Below are positions 8,701-18,387 of a stretch of DNA of 51,125 nucleotides, in pieces. The stretch covers positions 1 to 51,125 of the forward strand of contig CABYEA010000010.1 of NCBI GenBank assembly GCA_902517895.1, given 5' to 3'. Below the pieces are notes generated by a model that saw only the letters and a program-made list of their open reading frames with translations, was not told where the DNA came from and searched no databases. Made by a program: the position numbers and the translations under genes. Within the stretch, counting starts at the first letter, position 1. The number at the start of each line of letters is the position of its first letter. Source of the DNA: an uncultured Bacteroidota bacterium. GTDB lineage: Bacteria > Bacteroidota > Bacteroidia > Flavobacteriales > Flavobacteriaceae.

Positions 8701-9420
8701 TTGAGAAAAACAAAGCTTAGCGTTAATATAAATAAAATTGCAACTCTTAGAAACTCACGGGGAGGAAATTATCCAAATGTGTGTGATTTTGCATTTGATA
8801 TTCAAGAATATGGTGCTGACGGAATAACTATCCACCCAAGACCTGACGAGCGACATATTAGATATAAAGATGTTTATGACTTGAAAAAAGTTGTAACCAC
8901 TGAATTTAATATTGAAGGTAATCCGATTCATAAATTCGTTAGGATGGTTACTGATATAAAACCAACCCAGGTAACCTTGGTCCCTGATGCTATTGATGCA
9001 ATTACATCAAATTCTGGATGGGATACTAATACCAATAAAAGTATGTTGAAGGAGGTTGTTGGTGAATTTAAATCATACGGAATAAGAGTGTCAATTTTTT
9101 TGGATCCTGATATTCAGTTTATAGATTCCGTATGCGAGATAAACCCTGATAGAATTGAATTATATACAGAGGATTATGCAAGACAATTCTCCAAAAATAA
9201 TTTTAGTGTTATTAATAATTACTGTGAATATTCCAGAGAAATAGGTAAAGCTGGAATTGGTATTAATGCAGGTCATGATCTTAATTTAAAAAACATCAAA
9301 TATTTCAAAGAAAATATTGAAAATCTTCTTGAAGTTTCCATAGGCCATGCACTAATAACTGAGAGTTTGTATTTTGGCTTGGAAAATACTATCAAAAAAT
9401 ATCTTGAATTTTTGTCTTAG
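8701..9420 (+). CDS. pdxJ: Pyridoxine 5'-phosphate synthase
   Basis: Condenses aminoacetone-phosphate-type precursor and deoxyxylulose 5-phosphate to pyridoxine 5'-phosphate, the last ring-forming step of vitamin B6 synthesis. The 239-residue TIM-barrel protein has LSVNINKIATLRNSRG (6-21), GADGITIHPRPDERHI (38-53), the VTLVPD strand and GIGINAGHDLN near residue 180-195, then IGHALITESL, all diagnostic. Translation starts at TTG 8701 right after the upstream stop-rich spacer. The next gene begins 3 nt after its stop, so the two are co-transcribed. Confidence 0.97.
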   Translation: MRKTKLSVNINKIATLRNSRGGNYPNVCDFAFDIQEYGADGITIHPRPDERHIRYKDVYDLKKVVTTEFNIEGNPIHKFVRMVTDIKPTQVTLVPDAIDAITSNSGWDTNTNKSMLKEVVGEFKSYGIRVSIFLDPDIQFIDSVCEINPDRIELYTEDYARQFSKNNFSVINNYCEYSREIGKAGIGINAGHDLNLKNIKYFKENIENLLEVSIGHALITESLYFGLENTIKKYLEFLS

Positions 9421-9423
9421 CTT

Positions 9424-10188
9424 GTGATTCTTCATTCAAAAATATTAGGTGATTCAAACAAGCATATATTAATTCTTCATGGCTTTTTAGGCTCTGGTGA
9501 TAATTGGATTTCTATTGCAAGAAAATTAAATCCACTTGGATACACAATTCATCTTATTGATCAACGAAATCATGGAAGAAGCTTTCATTCTGAAAAATTT
9601 GACTATGAACTTATGTGTGAAGATCTATTCGATTATATTAAATATCATAACATTGAAAATTCAATTTTAATTGGTCATTCAATGGGTGGAAAAACTGCAA
9701 TGAATTTTTCTTTAATTCATCCAAAATTAGTTTCTAAACTTATTGTCTTAGACACATCACCAAGGGGATACCCAGTGCTACATCAAAATATTATTGATTC
9801 ACTCAAAGAAATTGACTTTAGTGTTTTCGTGACTAGAAAAGAAATAGATATTGAGTTAAGAAAATCAGTTAATCAAGAAGGACTAAGAAATTTTCTTTTA
9901 AAAAATATTTACAAGATGAATGACGGAAAATTAAATTTTAGATTCAACTTAAAATCACTGTCTCAAAATATTGTTAAAATTGGTCAAAAAATTGAATCTG
10001 AGACTCAATTCAAAAGAGAAGTTATTTTTATCAAGGGTGAGACATCTGATTATATTAATGAATCTGATAAAGTAATGATCAATAATCTATTTCCAAATGC
10101 TAGGTTTTATAAGATCCCTAATGCAGGTCATTGGTTACATGTTGATAATCCGATTGATTTTATGTCTATCTTATTAAGTTTGATCTGA
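9424..10188 (+). CDS. Alpha/beta hydrolase, YbfF-like esterase
   Basis: A 254-residue alpha/beta-hydrolase. Seen motifs: oxyanion loop LHGFLGSGDNW (18-28), DQRNHGRS (46-53), nucleophile elbow GHSMGGK with S86, a candidate acid D110 (VLDTSP) and catalytic histidine H235 (NAGHWLHVDNP). This pattern fits short-chain acyl esterases related to YbfF/PldB; the natural substrate is unknown. It starts at GTG 9424, three bases after the pdxJ stop, and is commonly found beside pdxJ in flavobacteria. Not secreted: no signal peptide. A role in detoxifying acyl esters or thioesters is inference. Confidence 0.85.
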   Translation: MILHSKILGDSNKHILILHGFLGSGDNWISIARKLNPLGYTIHLIDQRNHGRSFHSEKFDYELMCEDLFDYIKYHNIENSILIGHSMGGKTAMNFSLIHPKLVSKLIVLDTSPRGYPVLHQNIIDSLKEIDFSVFVTRKEIDIELRKSVNQEGLRNFLLKNIYKMNDGKLNFRFNLKSLSQNIVKIGQKIESETQFKREVIFIKGETSDYINESDKVMINNLFPNARFYKIPNAGHWLHVDNPIDFMSILLSLI

Positions 10189-10227
10189 TAATTAATATTT
10201 TTCCTTTCAGAGCAGTAAAAAAAACAG

Positions 10228-10235
10228 TACTTTCG
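10228..10235 (+). promoter_or_regulatory. Candidate -7 box for tig
   Basis: TACTTTCG (one mismatch to TAnnTTTG, the last-but-one base) lies 18 nt upstream of the tig ATG; a TTTC at 10205-10208 stands 19 nt before it. Suggests a separate promoter for the tig-clpP-clpX group. Confidence 0.35.
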
Positions 10236-10253
10236 CAGACCAATTAGCAACAA

Positions 10254-11576
10254 ATGAAAATTACCTTAAATAAAAAAAATAAGCTTAACGGAATTATTTC
10301 TATAGAAATAGAGAATAATGACTATGAACAAAAGGTAAATGATGTATTGAAAAGGTATTCAAAAACAGCAAAGATACCGGGTTTTAGAAAAGGATTTGTT
10401 CCGATTGGCTTAGTAAAAAAGCAGTATGGAAATGCTGTTAAGGTTGATGAAATAAATAAACTACTTGACTCTAGCTTGAAAAAATATATTCAGGATGAAA
10501 AATTAGATATTTTAGGAGGCCCAATACCTCATACGGATAATGAAATAAATTGGGATTCTGAAATAATTAATTTTGATTTTGAAATAGGCTTTACCCCACA
10601 ATTCAAAATTAATCTAAAACCAAAAAAACCCATACTTAAATATGAAGTTAAAGCTGACAAAAAGATGGTTGATGGTCAGATAAAAAATATCCAATCTCAA
10701 TACGGAAAATTAATTTCAAAACCTAAAGTTGAAAACAATTCAGAGATAACAGCGATCTTTAATTGTAAAACGGATGAAATCAACAATTCCAGTATGTTTA
10801 AGACTGAGGGTTTAAAACCATCATTCTTAAAAAGAATTATAGGATTAAAAGTAGGTAATGAATTGACTGAAATCGGTTCAAAGATTTTCAAAGAAAATTA
10901 TGAGCTTTCAAGAAATTTGAAGATTGAATTAGAAAAAGCAAAAAAATTTAAAAGCGAAGTGTCAATTAAGATTGAAGAAATTAATGAAAGAGAAATGGCT
11001 GATCTTGATCAGGATTTATTTGATAAAGTTTTTGGTAAGAATTCTGTTAAAAGTGTAACAGAGATGAAGAATAAACTATCTGAGGATTTTGTCAAACAAT
11101 TTCAAAATCAAGTTGATCAAAAATTAATGAATGATACTATTGATTATTTAATTGAATCAACAAAAATTAATTTACCCTCTCAATTTTTAATCAAATGGAT
11201 GAAATTAAGCTCTGAAAATAAAATTTCAAATGATGAAGCAAAATCTGAGTATGAAAAGTCTGAAAAGGGTATGAAATATCAATTAATTGAAAGTAAAATT
11301 ATTATCGATAATGATATTCAGGTAAATTTTGAAGACCTTAAGTCTTTCACCACCGATTTAATAAAAAATCAGATGTTACAATATGGTCAAGCCATTCCTG
11401 ATGAAAAAGAAGTTGATGCAATAGTTGCGAGAGTGATGAGTAATAAAGATGAAATTAAAAGATTAACCGAACAATTAACCAGTACAAGAATCCTAAACTT
11501 TTTTAAAGATAATTTTAATTACAAAACAAAAAAAGTTAGCTATGATGAATATATAAAGCAGGCATATCCATCGTAA
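10254..11576 (+). CDS. tig: Trigger factor
   Basis: Ribosome-associated chaperone for nascent chains. The 440-residue protein carries the ribosome-docking loop GFRKG (43-47) in the N-terminal domain (1-115). The central region (about 150-240) is where the FKBP-type PPIase domain sits in proteobacteria; here it is short and lacks clear FKBP active-site aromatics, as usual in Bacteroidota trigger factors. The C-terminal half (about 245-440) is helical and charged, forming the chaperone arms. It is followed 32 nt later by clpP and then clpX, the classical tig-clpP-clpX order. Confidence 0.96.
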   Translation: MKITLNKKNKLNGIISIEIENNDYEQKVNDVLKRYSKTAKIPGFRKGFVPIGLVKKQYGNAVKVDEINKLLDSSLKKYIQDEKLDILGGPIPHTDNEINWDSEIINFDFEIGFTPQFKINLKPKKPILKYEVKADKKMVDGQIKNIQSQYGKLISKPKVENNSEITAIFNCKTDEINNSSMFKTEGLKPSFLKRIIGLKVGNELTEIGSKIFKENYELSRNLKIELEKAKKFKSEVSIKIEEINEREMADLDQDLFDKVFGKNSVKSVTEMKNKLSEDFVKQFQNQVDQKLMNDTIDYLIESTKINLPSQFLIKWMKLSSENKISNDEAKSEYEKSEKGMKYQLIESKIIIDNDIQVNFEDLKSFTTDLIKNQMLQYGQAIPDEKEVDAIVARVMSNKDEIKRLTEQLTSTRILNFFKDNFNYKTKKVSYDEYIKQAYPS

Positions 11577-11608
11577 TTCTTATATTTATAAATAATAAAA
11601 TTTAAATC

Positions 11609-12283
11609 ATGGACTTCGGAAAAGAGTTTAAAAAATTCGCAACTAAGGATCAAGGTATTAGCAGCACTTATTATAACGATATTGTAAGCAGTATGTTCCC
11701 AAGGGGATTAACTCCAAATATTATTGAGGAAAGACAAATGAATATCGCAATTTTTGATGTTTTTTCTAGATTAATGATGGATAGAATTATTTTTATGGGT
11801 ACTGCGATAAATGATCAGGTAGCAAATATTATTCAAGCTCAGTTATTATTCTTAGAGAGTACAGACTCAACCAAAGACATTCAAATATATATCAATTCAC
11901 CTGGAGGAAGTGTCTATGCTGGCTTAGGCATATACGACACTATGCAGCTTATTAAGCCAGATGTTGCGACAATTTGTACTGGAATGGCAGCTTCAATGGG
12001 AGCAGTACTTCTATGTGCTGGGGAAAAGGGCAAAAGAAGCGGGCTTACGCATTCTAGAGTTATGATCCATCAACCTTTGGGTGGTGCTCAAGGGCAAGCA
12101 AGTGATATTGAAATAACAACCAAAGAGATACTATCTCTAAAAGAAGAACTTTATAAGATTATAAGTAAGCATACAGGGCAGAAATATGATAAAGTATACG
12201 CAGATAGCGACAGAGATTATTGGATGAAGGCTGATAAAGCACTTGAATATGGAATGATTGACGAAATTCTAACCAAAAGCTAA
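11609..12283 (+). CDS. clpP: ATP-dependent Clp protease proteolytic subunit
   Basis: Barrel-forming serine peptidase that degrades substrates fed by ClpX. The 224-residue protein has the triad S129 (GMAASMGA), H154 (MIHQPLGG) and D203 (DRDYW), plus the handle-region motif [11 protein letters not shown] (95-105). It has a 25-30 residue N-terminal extension before the mature-like segment, typical of the phylum. It lies between tig and clpX with only 5 nt before the clpX ATG. Confidence 0.97.
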   Translation: MDFGKEFKKFATKDQGISSTYYNDIVSSMFPRGLTPNIIEERQMNIAIFDVFSRLMMDRIIFMGTAINDQVANIIQAQLLFLESTDSTKDIQIYINSPGGSVYAGLGIYDTMQLIKPDVATICTGMAASMGAVLLCAGEKGKRSGLTHSRVMIHQPLGGAQGQASDIEITTKEILSLKEELYKIISKHTGQKYDKVYADSDRDYWMKADKALEYGMIDEILTKS

Positions 12284-12288
12284 ACAAA

Positions 12289-13518
12289 ATGAGTAAGTCT
12301 GATTTGCAATGTTCATTTTGCGGTAAGAAAAAAGATCAAACCAGACTGCTAATTGCAGGTATTGATGCTCACATTTGTGATTTATGTATAGAACAAGCCA
12401 ACGGAATTATACTTCAGGAAAATAACTCAAACGAAAATAATTCAAAAGAAAAATCAGATCTAGAGCTTCTAAAACCACAACAAATCAAGCTATTTTTAGA
12501 TGATTATATAGTAGGTCAAGATTATACAAAAAAAGTAATTTCTGTATCTGTCTATAATCACTACAAAAGAATTAGTCAAGAGACTGAGAACGAGGTAGAA
12601 ATAGAGAAAAGTAATATAATAATGGTTGGTCAAACTGGAACAGGAAAAACATTAATAGCAAAGACAATTGCGAAAATGTTAGATGTACCATTAGCCATTG
12701 TTGACGCTACTGTTTTAACCGAAGCAGGTTATGTTGGTGAAGATGTAGAGGGTATTTTAACTAAACTTTTGCAATCTGCTGACTATAATGTTGAGAAGGC
12801 TGAGAAAGGAATTGTTTTCATCGACGAGATTGATAAAATTGCTCGAAAGAGTGATAACCCCTCAATAACAAGGGATGTTTCTGGGGAAGGTGTACAGCAA
12901 GCCCTATTGAAGTTATTAGAGGGAACTGTAGTAAATGTTCCTCCCAAGGGCGGCAGAAAGCACCCCGATCAAAATTTCATCGAGATTAACACCGAAAAGA
13001 TTCTTTTTATAGCTGGAGGTGCATTCGATGGTATTGAAAGACATATTTCAAGACGACTAAATTTAAACGTGATTGGGTATAAAAGCACGGGTAAAGATTC
13101 AGTTTCTAAGCACAATATTTTAAAACATATTAACCCAAAAGATCTTAAAGAATTTGGTTTGATTCCAGAAATTATTGGAAGACTTCCTATTGTTACTTAT
13201 ATGAATCCACTCAATAAAGATGCTCTATTAAGTATACTTACAGACCCAAAAAATGCATTAATTAAACAATATGTAAAACTATTTCAAATGGATGATATTG
13301 TTCTAGAATTTAAAAAAGATGCTTTAAATTATATTGTAGATAAAGCTATTGACTATAATTTAGGAGCTCGAGGACTAAGATCTCTATGTGAGGAAATTCT
13401 TAATGATGCTATGTTCAATTTACCTGGTGGTGAGATTAAGAAATTGATTGTTAACAAGAAATATGCTGAGCAACAAGTTTCTAGAATAAGTTTAGAAAAA
13501 TTAAAAGCAGCTTCTTAA
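12289..13518 (+). CDS. clpX: ATP-dependent Clp protease ATP-binding subunit ClpX
   Basis: AAA+ unfoldase that delivers proteins to ClpP. The 409-residue protein has an N-terminal zinc-binding domain with C8, C11, C30 and C33, Walker A GQTGTGKT (113-120), pore loop GYVGED (146-151), Walker [13 protein letters not shown] (173-184) and the sensor-2 region [13 protein letters not shown]. Nothing is missing. It closes the tig-clpP-clpX run; its stop overlaps the stop of the convergent GH3-like gene, with no terminator hairpin evident between them. Confidence 0.97.
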   Translation: MSKSDLQCSFCGKKKDQTRLLIAGIDAHICDLCIEQANGIILQENNSNENNSKEKSDLELLKPQQIKLFLDDYIVGQDYTKKVISVSVYNHYKRISQETENEVEIEKSNIIMVGQTGTGKTLIAKTIAKMLDVPLAIVDATVLTEAGYVGEDVEGILTKLLQSADYNVEKAEKGIVFIDEIDKIARKSDNPSITRDVSGEGVQQALLKLLEGTVVNVPPKGGRKHPDQNFIEINTEKILFIAGGAFDGIERHISRRLNLNVIGYKSTGKDSVSKHNILKHINPKDLKEFGLIPEIIGRLPIVTYMNPLNKDALLSILTDPKNALIKQYVKLFQMDDIVLEFKKDALNYIVDKAIDYNLGARGLRSLCEEILNDAMFNLPGGEIKKLIVNKKYAEQQVSRISLEKLKAAS

Positions 13519-15029
13519 TTATTTAGCTCTATCAAGCTTTCAATAAATTTCCTTTCATTTGATAGTCTAGGAATTTTATTTTGCCCCCCCATTTTATTAT
13601 TTAACTCTAACCATTTTAAAAAAACCCCTTTCTTAGAAATTATAATTTCAGGTTTTTTAAGAGTAAAATTGTTATATCTTTTTGCATCATAATCGGAGTT
13701 TTCCGATTTCAATTCTTTATCAATTATTTCGGCAATATTAATTTTTTCAGACGGGATATTTTTGAATTCTATGAACCATTGATGGGCACCTTTTTTATTT
13801 TTTTCCATAAAAACAGGTGCCACTGTATAATCCACAATTTCCAAATTATAGTTAGACGATAATTTATTAATTACATTATCAGTATTTTCAATAATCACCT
13901 CTTCACCAAAAACATTTATAAAATGTTTTGTTCTACCTGAAACAACAATTTTATATGGATTTAAGCTTGTAAATTTTATCGTGTCTCCAATTTTGTATCT
14001 CCACAACCCTGCATTTGTTGTTATTAATATTGCATAATTTAAATCTTTTTCAACTTCGTTTAAAGGGATAATTTTTTCATTCTTAGTCCCAAATGTTTTC
14101 ATTGGTATAAATTCATAGAAAATACCATAATCTAACATTAGTAAAAGTTCATTTGAATTATTTTCATATTGAATAGCAAAAAACCCTTCAGAAGCATTAT
14201 ATATTTCATAATACTGCATTGAATTTTTATTAATTACAGCATCATACTGATTTAAATAAGGTTTGAAACTAACTCCCCCGTGAAAATACACTTCTAGGTT
14301 TGGCCATATTTCTGAAATATATTTCTTCTTACTTTCTTTTAAGATTTTATTTAATAGTACTAACATCCATGATGGTACCCCGGCAAGACTGGTTACATTC
14401 TCTTTGACAGTTTCATTAATTATTGCTTCAATTTTATAATTCCAATCTTCCATCAAGGAAGTCTTGTTGCTTGGTGTACTACTAAACTCTGCCCAAAAAG
14501 GCATATTATCGATAAGAATAGCAGATAGGTCACCATAGAATGTACCATTCTTTTCATAAGGGCTTTTACTCCCTCCCAGTCTTAGGCTTTTTCCGGTAAA
14601 GAGTTGAGAATTTGGATTATTATTTAAATACATACATAACAAATCTTTGCCTGCTGCATAATGACAATCCTCAAGGGATTCATCACTTACTGGAATAAAT
14701 TTACTTTTTGCATTTGTTGTCCCACTAGATTTTGCAAACCACTTAATTTTTGATGACCAAAAAATATTATTTTCACCTCTTCTGGCTAAATCTATTTTAT
14801 CCGCAAATTCTTCATAACTAAATACCGGAACTCTTTCTAAAAAGGTTTCATAATCTTTAATTGAATTGAAATCATATTTTTTACCAATAAATGTATCTTT
14901 TGCTGAATTTATCAGATTTAAAAGTATGTCGTTTTGCACCTCGTTAGGATATTTTATAAATAGCTCAATTTGATGCATTCTTTTTTTAAGAAACCAGGAA
15001 GCAATTGAATTAATTAATGGAATTGGCAT
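13515..15029 (-). CDS. GH3 auxin-responsive promoter-family protein (acyl-adenylating enzyme-like)
   Basis: A 504-residue protein of the GH3 family, the adenylate-forming enzymes whose plant members conjugate amino acids to carboxylic hormones. Visible signs: [20 protein letters not shown] (about 90-110), the ATP-binding P-loop-like segment of this superfamily, then [10 protein letters not shown] (about 215), [13 protein letters not shown] (about 275-287) and [11 protein letters not shown] (about 344), all conserved in bacterial GH3 proteins. No signal peptide. Substrates of the bacteroidetal members are not established. It is convergent with clpX and divergent from the DUF2797 gene (42 nt). 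No operon partner points to a pathway. Confidence 0.85.
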   Translation of the reverse strand: MPIPLINSIASWFLKKRMHQIELFIKYPNEVQNDILLNLINSAKDTFIGKKYDFNSIKDYETFLERVPVFSYEEFADKIDLARRGENNIFWSSKIKWFAKSSGTTNAKSKFIPVSDESLEDCHYAAGKDLLCMYLNNNPNSQLFTGKSLRLGGSKSPYEKNGTFYGDLSAILIDNMPFWAEFSSTPSNKTSLMEDWNYKIEAIINETVKENVTSLAGVPSWMLVLLNKILKESKKKYISEIWPNLEVYFHGGVSFKPYLNQYDAVINKNSMQYYEIYNASEGFFAIQYENNSNELLLMLDYGIFYEFIPMKTFGTKNEKIIPLNEVEKDLNYAILITTNAGLWRYKIGDTIKFTSLNPYKIVVSGRTKHFINVFGEEVIIENTDNVINKLSSNYNLEIVDYTVAPVFMEKNKKGAHQWFIEFKNIPSEKINIAEIIDKELKSENSDYDAKRYNNFTLKKPEIIISKKGVFLKWLELNNKMGGQNKIPRLSNERKFIESLIELNN

Positions 15030-15071
15030 CTTTTTTTTGTAATTTACTTTCTCTTAAAATTAAGAAATTTT

Positions 15072-15869
15072 ATGCATTTTGAAGGAGTGGTAAGAAAAAT
15101 GACTACTGAGTATTCTTCAGTGGTTAATTATTTTATTGAATTTAAAAATAGTTACATTCATCTAAATCAATTTTTAGAAAAATCATTTACTATTGAATGT
15201 GCTGGTTATAGTTGTCTCTCATGTTCTTCTGATGATGAAATATTCAGACAAGGCTTTTGTAAAAGATGTTTTTTTGAAAGCCCTCTTGCTGGTGATTGGA
15301 TAATAAGACCTGAATTAAGCAAAGCACATTTAAATATTGCAGACAGAGATCTAGATTATGAAAAGAAAATTCAACTCCAACCTCATATTGTTTATTTATC
15401 AAACACCGGATCTGTAAAGGTTGGTATCACAAGAAAATCACAATTACCTCACCGTTGGATTGATCAAGGAGCACATGAGGCAATCGAGATTATTGAAACT
15501 CCTAACAGATTTTTGGCCGGTACTGCTGAAGTTGCGTTAAAAAAGTATATGAGTGACAAAACTAATTGGCGAAAAATGCTAAAGAATGAGAGAGACAATA
15601 TTAATTTATCAAGTTTCAAAGAACAGGCAAAAACTTATATTCCAAGTAATCTTGTTCACTATTTTAATGATAATAGTAAAGTGCTTAATATAGATTTTCC
15701 AGTTAAAAAATTTCCTTCAAAGCCAAATTCAATTAAGCTCAAAAAAAACTCAAAATTTTCAGGAAAATTATTAGGTATAAAAGGGCAGTATTTAATTTTT
15801 GACCAAGATAAAGTTATTAATTATAGAGGCCATGAAGGACACATATTTAAAATTACTATTGGATCTTAG
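15072..15869 (+). CDS. DUF2797 protein with zinc-ribbon-like cysteines and a GIY-YIG-like segment
   Basis: A 265-residue member of the DUF2797 family, function not established. The sequence shows C43 plus the paired motifs CLSC (48-51) and CKRC (63-66), a likely zinc site. Downstream, HIVYLSNTGSVKVGITR (105-121), an arginine at 128, and AGTAEVALKKYM with E153 follow the order tyrosine strand, GITR strand, helix Arg, helix Glu that defines GIY-YIG endonuclease folds. The C-terminal 70 residues are basic with a small beta domain (GKLLGIKGQYLIFD). A nucleic-acid role is therefore plausible but inferred. It stands alone on the plus strand, convergent with the YhhQ-like gene. Confidence 0.75.
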   Translation: MHFEGVVRKMTTEYSSVVNYFIEFKNSYIHLNQFLEKSFTIECAGYSCLSCSSDDEIFRQGFCKRCFFESPLAGDWIIRPELSKAHLNIADRDLDYEKKIQLQPHIVYLSNTGSVKVGITRKSQLPHRWIDQGAHEAIEIIETPNRFLAGTAEVALKKYMSDKTNWRKMLKNERDNINLSSFKEQAKTYIPSNLVHYFNDNSKVLNIDFPVKKFPSKPNSIKLKKNSKFSGKLLGIKGQYLIFDQDKVINYRGHEGHIFKITIGS

Positions 15870-15879
15870 TGAATAAACT

Positions 15880-16584
15880 TTAATCTATATTAATTTCTTC
15901 GTTAATTTTTAAATCAAATTTATTTCTAAATAAATAAACACCTAAATATAAAAAGGGAGTATCAACAAGCGCTACTAAAACTTTAAATAGAAATCCAGAA
16001 ATTAACAATCCCGCGAATTGATCCCAATCCAAAATATTTGTCAAACACAATAAAAATAAAATGGTGAATGTGTCAACAAACTGTGAGAAGAAAGTTGAAA
16101 AGTTGTTTCTTAACCACAACATTTTACCCTTTGTCAGGTTTTTCCAAAAATGATATATATGAATATCAATGTACTGAGCAAACAAATAACTAAGCATACT
16201 TGATAATACAGCAATTATGGTACTTCCAAATACTTTTGTAAAAAGGGAATCATCAACTGGTGAATTTTCCATTGCAGGAACTGAATCAGCTACATATATT
16301 ATTAATGTTGAAAAAATTGCGGCAAAAATCCCCACTGTAACAACTTGGTTAGCTTTCTTTTTACCATAAATTTCACTGATGAGGTCAGTTACAAGAAATG
16401 TTATTGGATATGGAAGAATACCTACTGACAAATAAAATAATTTTTCTCCTAAGATTTCTATATCAATGGGATGCCAATAAAAAAACTTTTGAAAAATTAA
16501 ATTTGAAACTACCAATGAGGTAATGAAAAGAGATGCTAGAATCAAATAAAGTTTTTGAGCTAATTTTTTTTTTTTAGGATTCAT
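15880..16584 (-). CDS. Queuosine-precursor transporter, YhhQ/VUT family
   Basis: A six- to seven-helix inner-membrane protein of 234 residues. Family motifs are visible: a first helix with SLVVSNLIF, then ILPYPITFLVTDLISEIYGKK (near 55-75), which is the YhhQ hallmark, and a late helix with SQFVDTFTILFLL (about 165). YhhQ imports queuosine precursors (preQ0/preQ1) for tRNA modification. An in-frame TTG at 16602 would add six residues; ATG 16584 is preferred. No queuosine synthesis gene is in the window, which fits a salvage role. Divergent from folK with 59 nt between ATGs. Confidence 0.88.
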   Translation of the reverse strand: MNPKKKKLAQKLYLILASLFITSLVVSNLIFQKFFYWHPIDIEILGEKLFYLSVGILPYPITFLVTDLISEIYGKKKANQVVTVGIFAAIFSTLIIYVADSVPAMENSPVDDSLFTKVFGSTIIAVLSSMLSYLFAQYIDIHIYHFWKNLTKGKMLWLRNNFSTFFSQFVDTFTILFLLCLTNILDWDQFAGLLISGFLFKVLVALVDTPFLYLGVYLFRNKFDLKINEEINID

Positions 16585-16643
16585 CAATTTGTCTTTAATC
16601 AAATATAGTAAATCAATTTCTTTTGACTAATTTGTTATTTCTT

Positions 16644-17768
16644 ATGGATTTTTATAAAAAATATCACATATCGATTGGTTCTAATATCGGAGATAGATTG
16701 AAAAATATTCAGTCATCTATTGACTTAATTCATTCTAGAATTGCATCAATTATTAAAATTTCATCAATATATGAAACTGAGTCAATTGGATTTGAAGGTG
16801 ATGATTTTTTTAATATATGTGTGTCATTTAATTCTTTCAAATCTCCTTACCATATAATGAATGAGTTGCTTGACATTGAAACCGATTTAGGAAGGAATAG
16901 AAGTAGAGAAAAAAAATATGTTTCTAGAATTATCGACATTGACATTTTATTAGTTGAAGATATGGTAATTAATTCAGAGGAATTAAAAATACCACATTTA
17001 GAAATTTGTAACAGAAAATTTGTTTTGAAACCATTATTAGAAATTGATCCAAATTTAATTCATCCTATCAGTAAAATTTCATTTAAGGAAATTTTCTCCT
17101 CTTTTAAGACTAATCAAAAAGTTCAAAAAAAAGATTTATCACTTAAAAATCCAATACATTTAACTAACATAACAAATTATAATTATATAGCGATTGAGGG
17201 TAATATAGGTTCTGGAAAAACCAGCTTATCCAAATTGATTTCAAGTGATTTTAATACAAAATTGATGCTTGAAAGATTTATTGACAATCCATTTTTAGCT
17301 AAATTTTATGAGAACCCAAAAGGTTTTTCCTTTAAGTTAGAGATGTCTTTTTTAGCTGACAGATATCAGCAAACAAGTGAAGATTTATCACAATTAAATT
17401 TTTTTAGTCAGAATATTATAAGTGATTATGATATCCATAAGTCATTGATCTTCTCAAAAATTAATTTAAACTCTGATGAATTTAACTTATATAGGAAATT
17501 ATTTTATTCATTATACAGGAGTATTATTAAACCTGATTTAATTATTTTTTTAAATCAAACAATTGAAAATCTGAAAGCAAATATTAAAAAAAGAGGTAGA
17601 GATTATGAGTCGACAATTTCTGAAGATTACTTAAAAAAAATTAATCAGAGTTATTCAGAATTTTTTAAATCTAGACCAGATTTAAATGTAAAATTTATAG
17701 ATGTATCTGAAATGGATTTTGTAAAAAATAGATTAGATTATTTATCCATAATAAATGGAATCAATTAG
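16644..17768 (+). CDS. folK: FolK-deoxynucleoside kinase fusion
   Basis: Residues 1 to about 160 are 6-hydroxymethyl-7,8-dihydropterin pyrophosphokinase (folate synthesis): SIGSNIGDRLKNIQ (10-23), ETESIG (44-49), LGRNRSREKKYVSRIIDIDILL with the Mg-binding D98-x-D100. Residues about 178-374 are a deoxynucleoside-kinase-type P-loop domain: EGNIGSGKT (185-193), LERFIDNPFL (209-218), KKRGRDYE. In this second domain the usual D/E-R pair after the fourth strand reads D261-Y262 (ISDYDIHKS), unlike the free kinase at 41508-42113 (D78-R79). Such fusions are typical of Bacteroidota. ATG 16644 is chosen over TTG 16623, which would add seven residues. Its 3' end overlaps the convergent methyltransferase by 8 nt. 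Confidence 0.9.
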   Translation: MDFYKKYHISIGSNIGDRLKNIQSSIDLIHSRIASIIKISSIYETESIGFEGDDFFNICVSFNSFKSPYHIMNELLDIETDLGRNRSREKKYVSRIIDIDILLVEDMVINSEELKIPHLEICNRKFVLKPLLEIDPNLIHPISKISFKEIFSSFKTNQKVQKKDLSLKNPIHLTNITNYNYIAIEGNIGSGKTSLSKLISSDFNTKLMLERFIDNPFLAKFYENPKGFSFKLEMSFLADRYQQTSEDLSQLNFFSQNIISDYDIHKSLIFSKINLNSDEFNLYRKLFYSLYRSIIKPDLIIFLNQTIENLKANIKKRGRDYESTISEDYLKKINQSYSEFFKSRPDLNVKFIDVSEMDFVKNRLDYLSIINGIN

Positions 17769-18294
17769 TTCTTATTTTGGTGAAAAAATCCCAAATAACG
17801 ATTCCAACTGACACCGAAACATTAAATGAATGCTTAGTGCCAAATTGAGGTATTTCAACTACGTCATCGCTTATATCAATAACTTTTTGATTAACACCAT
17901 TTATTTCATTACCAAAAATTATTGCATATTTTTTTTTAGATTGAATATTAAAATTTTCTAATTCGGTTGACTTGTCAGCTTGCTCAACTGAAATAATTTG
18001 ATACTTTTCTTTTTTTAATTTTAAAATTGCATCTTGAATATTTTCAAAATAACTCCATTTCACGGAATCAGTACTTCCTAATGCGGTTTTTCTGATTTCT
18101 TTATTTGGCGGTTTGGCTGTGATACCGCATAGAATTATCTCATCAATTAAAAAAGCGTCACATGATCTAAATATACTTCCAACATTATGTGCACTCCTTA
18201 TGTTATCTAGTAAAACTTTAATCGGAGTTTTAGACGAGTTTTTAAATTCCTCAATTGAAATCCTATTTAATTCACTATTTTTTAATTTTTTCAT
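17761..18294 (-). CDS. SPOUT/TrmH-family RNA 2'-O-methyltransferase
   Basis: A compact 177-residue SpoU-family enzyme, probably methylating a ribose in tRNA or rRNA with SAM. Motif 1 is LDNIRSAHNVGSIFRSCDA (29-47), motif 2 AIIFGNEINGV (about 124-134) and motif 3 EIPQFGTKHSFNVSVSVGI (about 148-166), where the family's SLNVSVA is here SFNVSVS. There is no N-terminal RNA-binding extension, so it is of the short TrmL/TrmH type. Target site cannot be told. Convergent with folK and divergent from mutS (93 nt). Confidence 0.9.
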   Translation of the reverse strand: MKKLKNSELNRISIEEFKNSSKTPIKVLLDNIRSAHNVGSIFRSCDAFLIDEIILCGITAKPPNKEIRKTALGSTDSVKWSYFENIQDAILKLKKEKYQIISVEQADKSTELENFNIQSKKKYAIIFGNEINGVNQKVIDISDDVVEIPQFGTKHSFNVSVSVGIVIWDFFTKIRTN

Positions 18295-18387
18295 TTAAGC
18301 TTACTTAAAACATTTGTTTTTTAAACAACTAAATAATAATTACATTAGTAAAGATGTAGGTGTAAAAATAGTATTTAACTTATCCAA

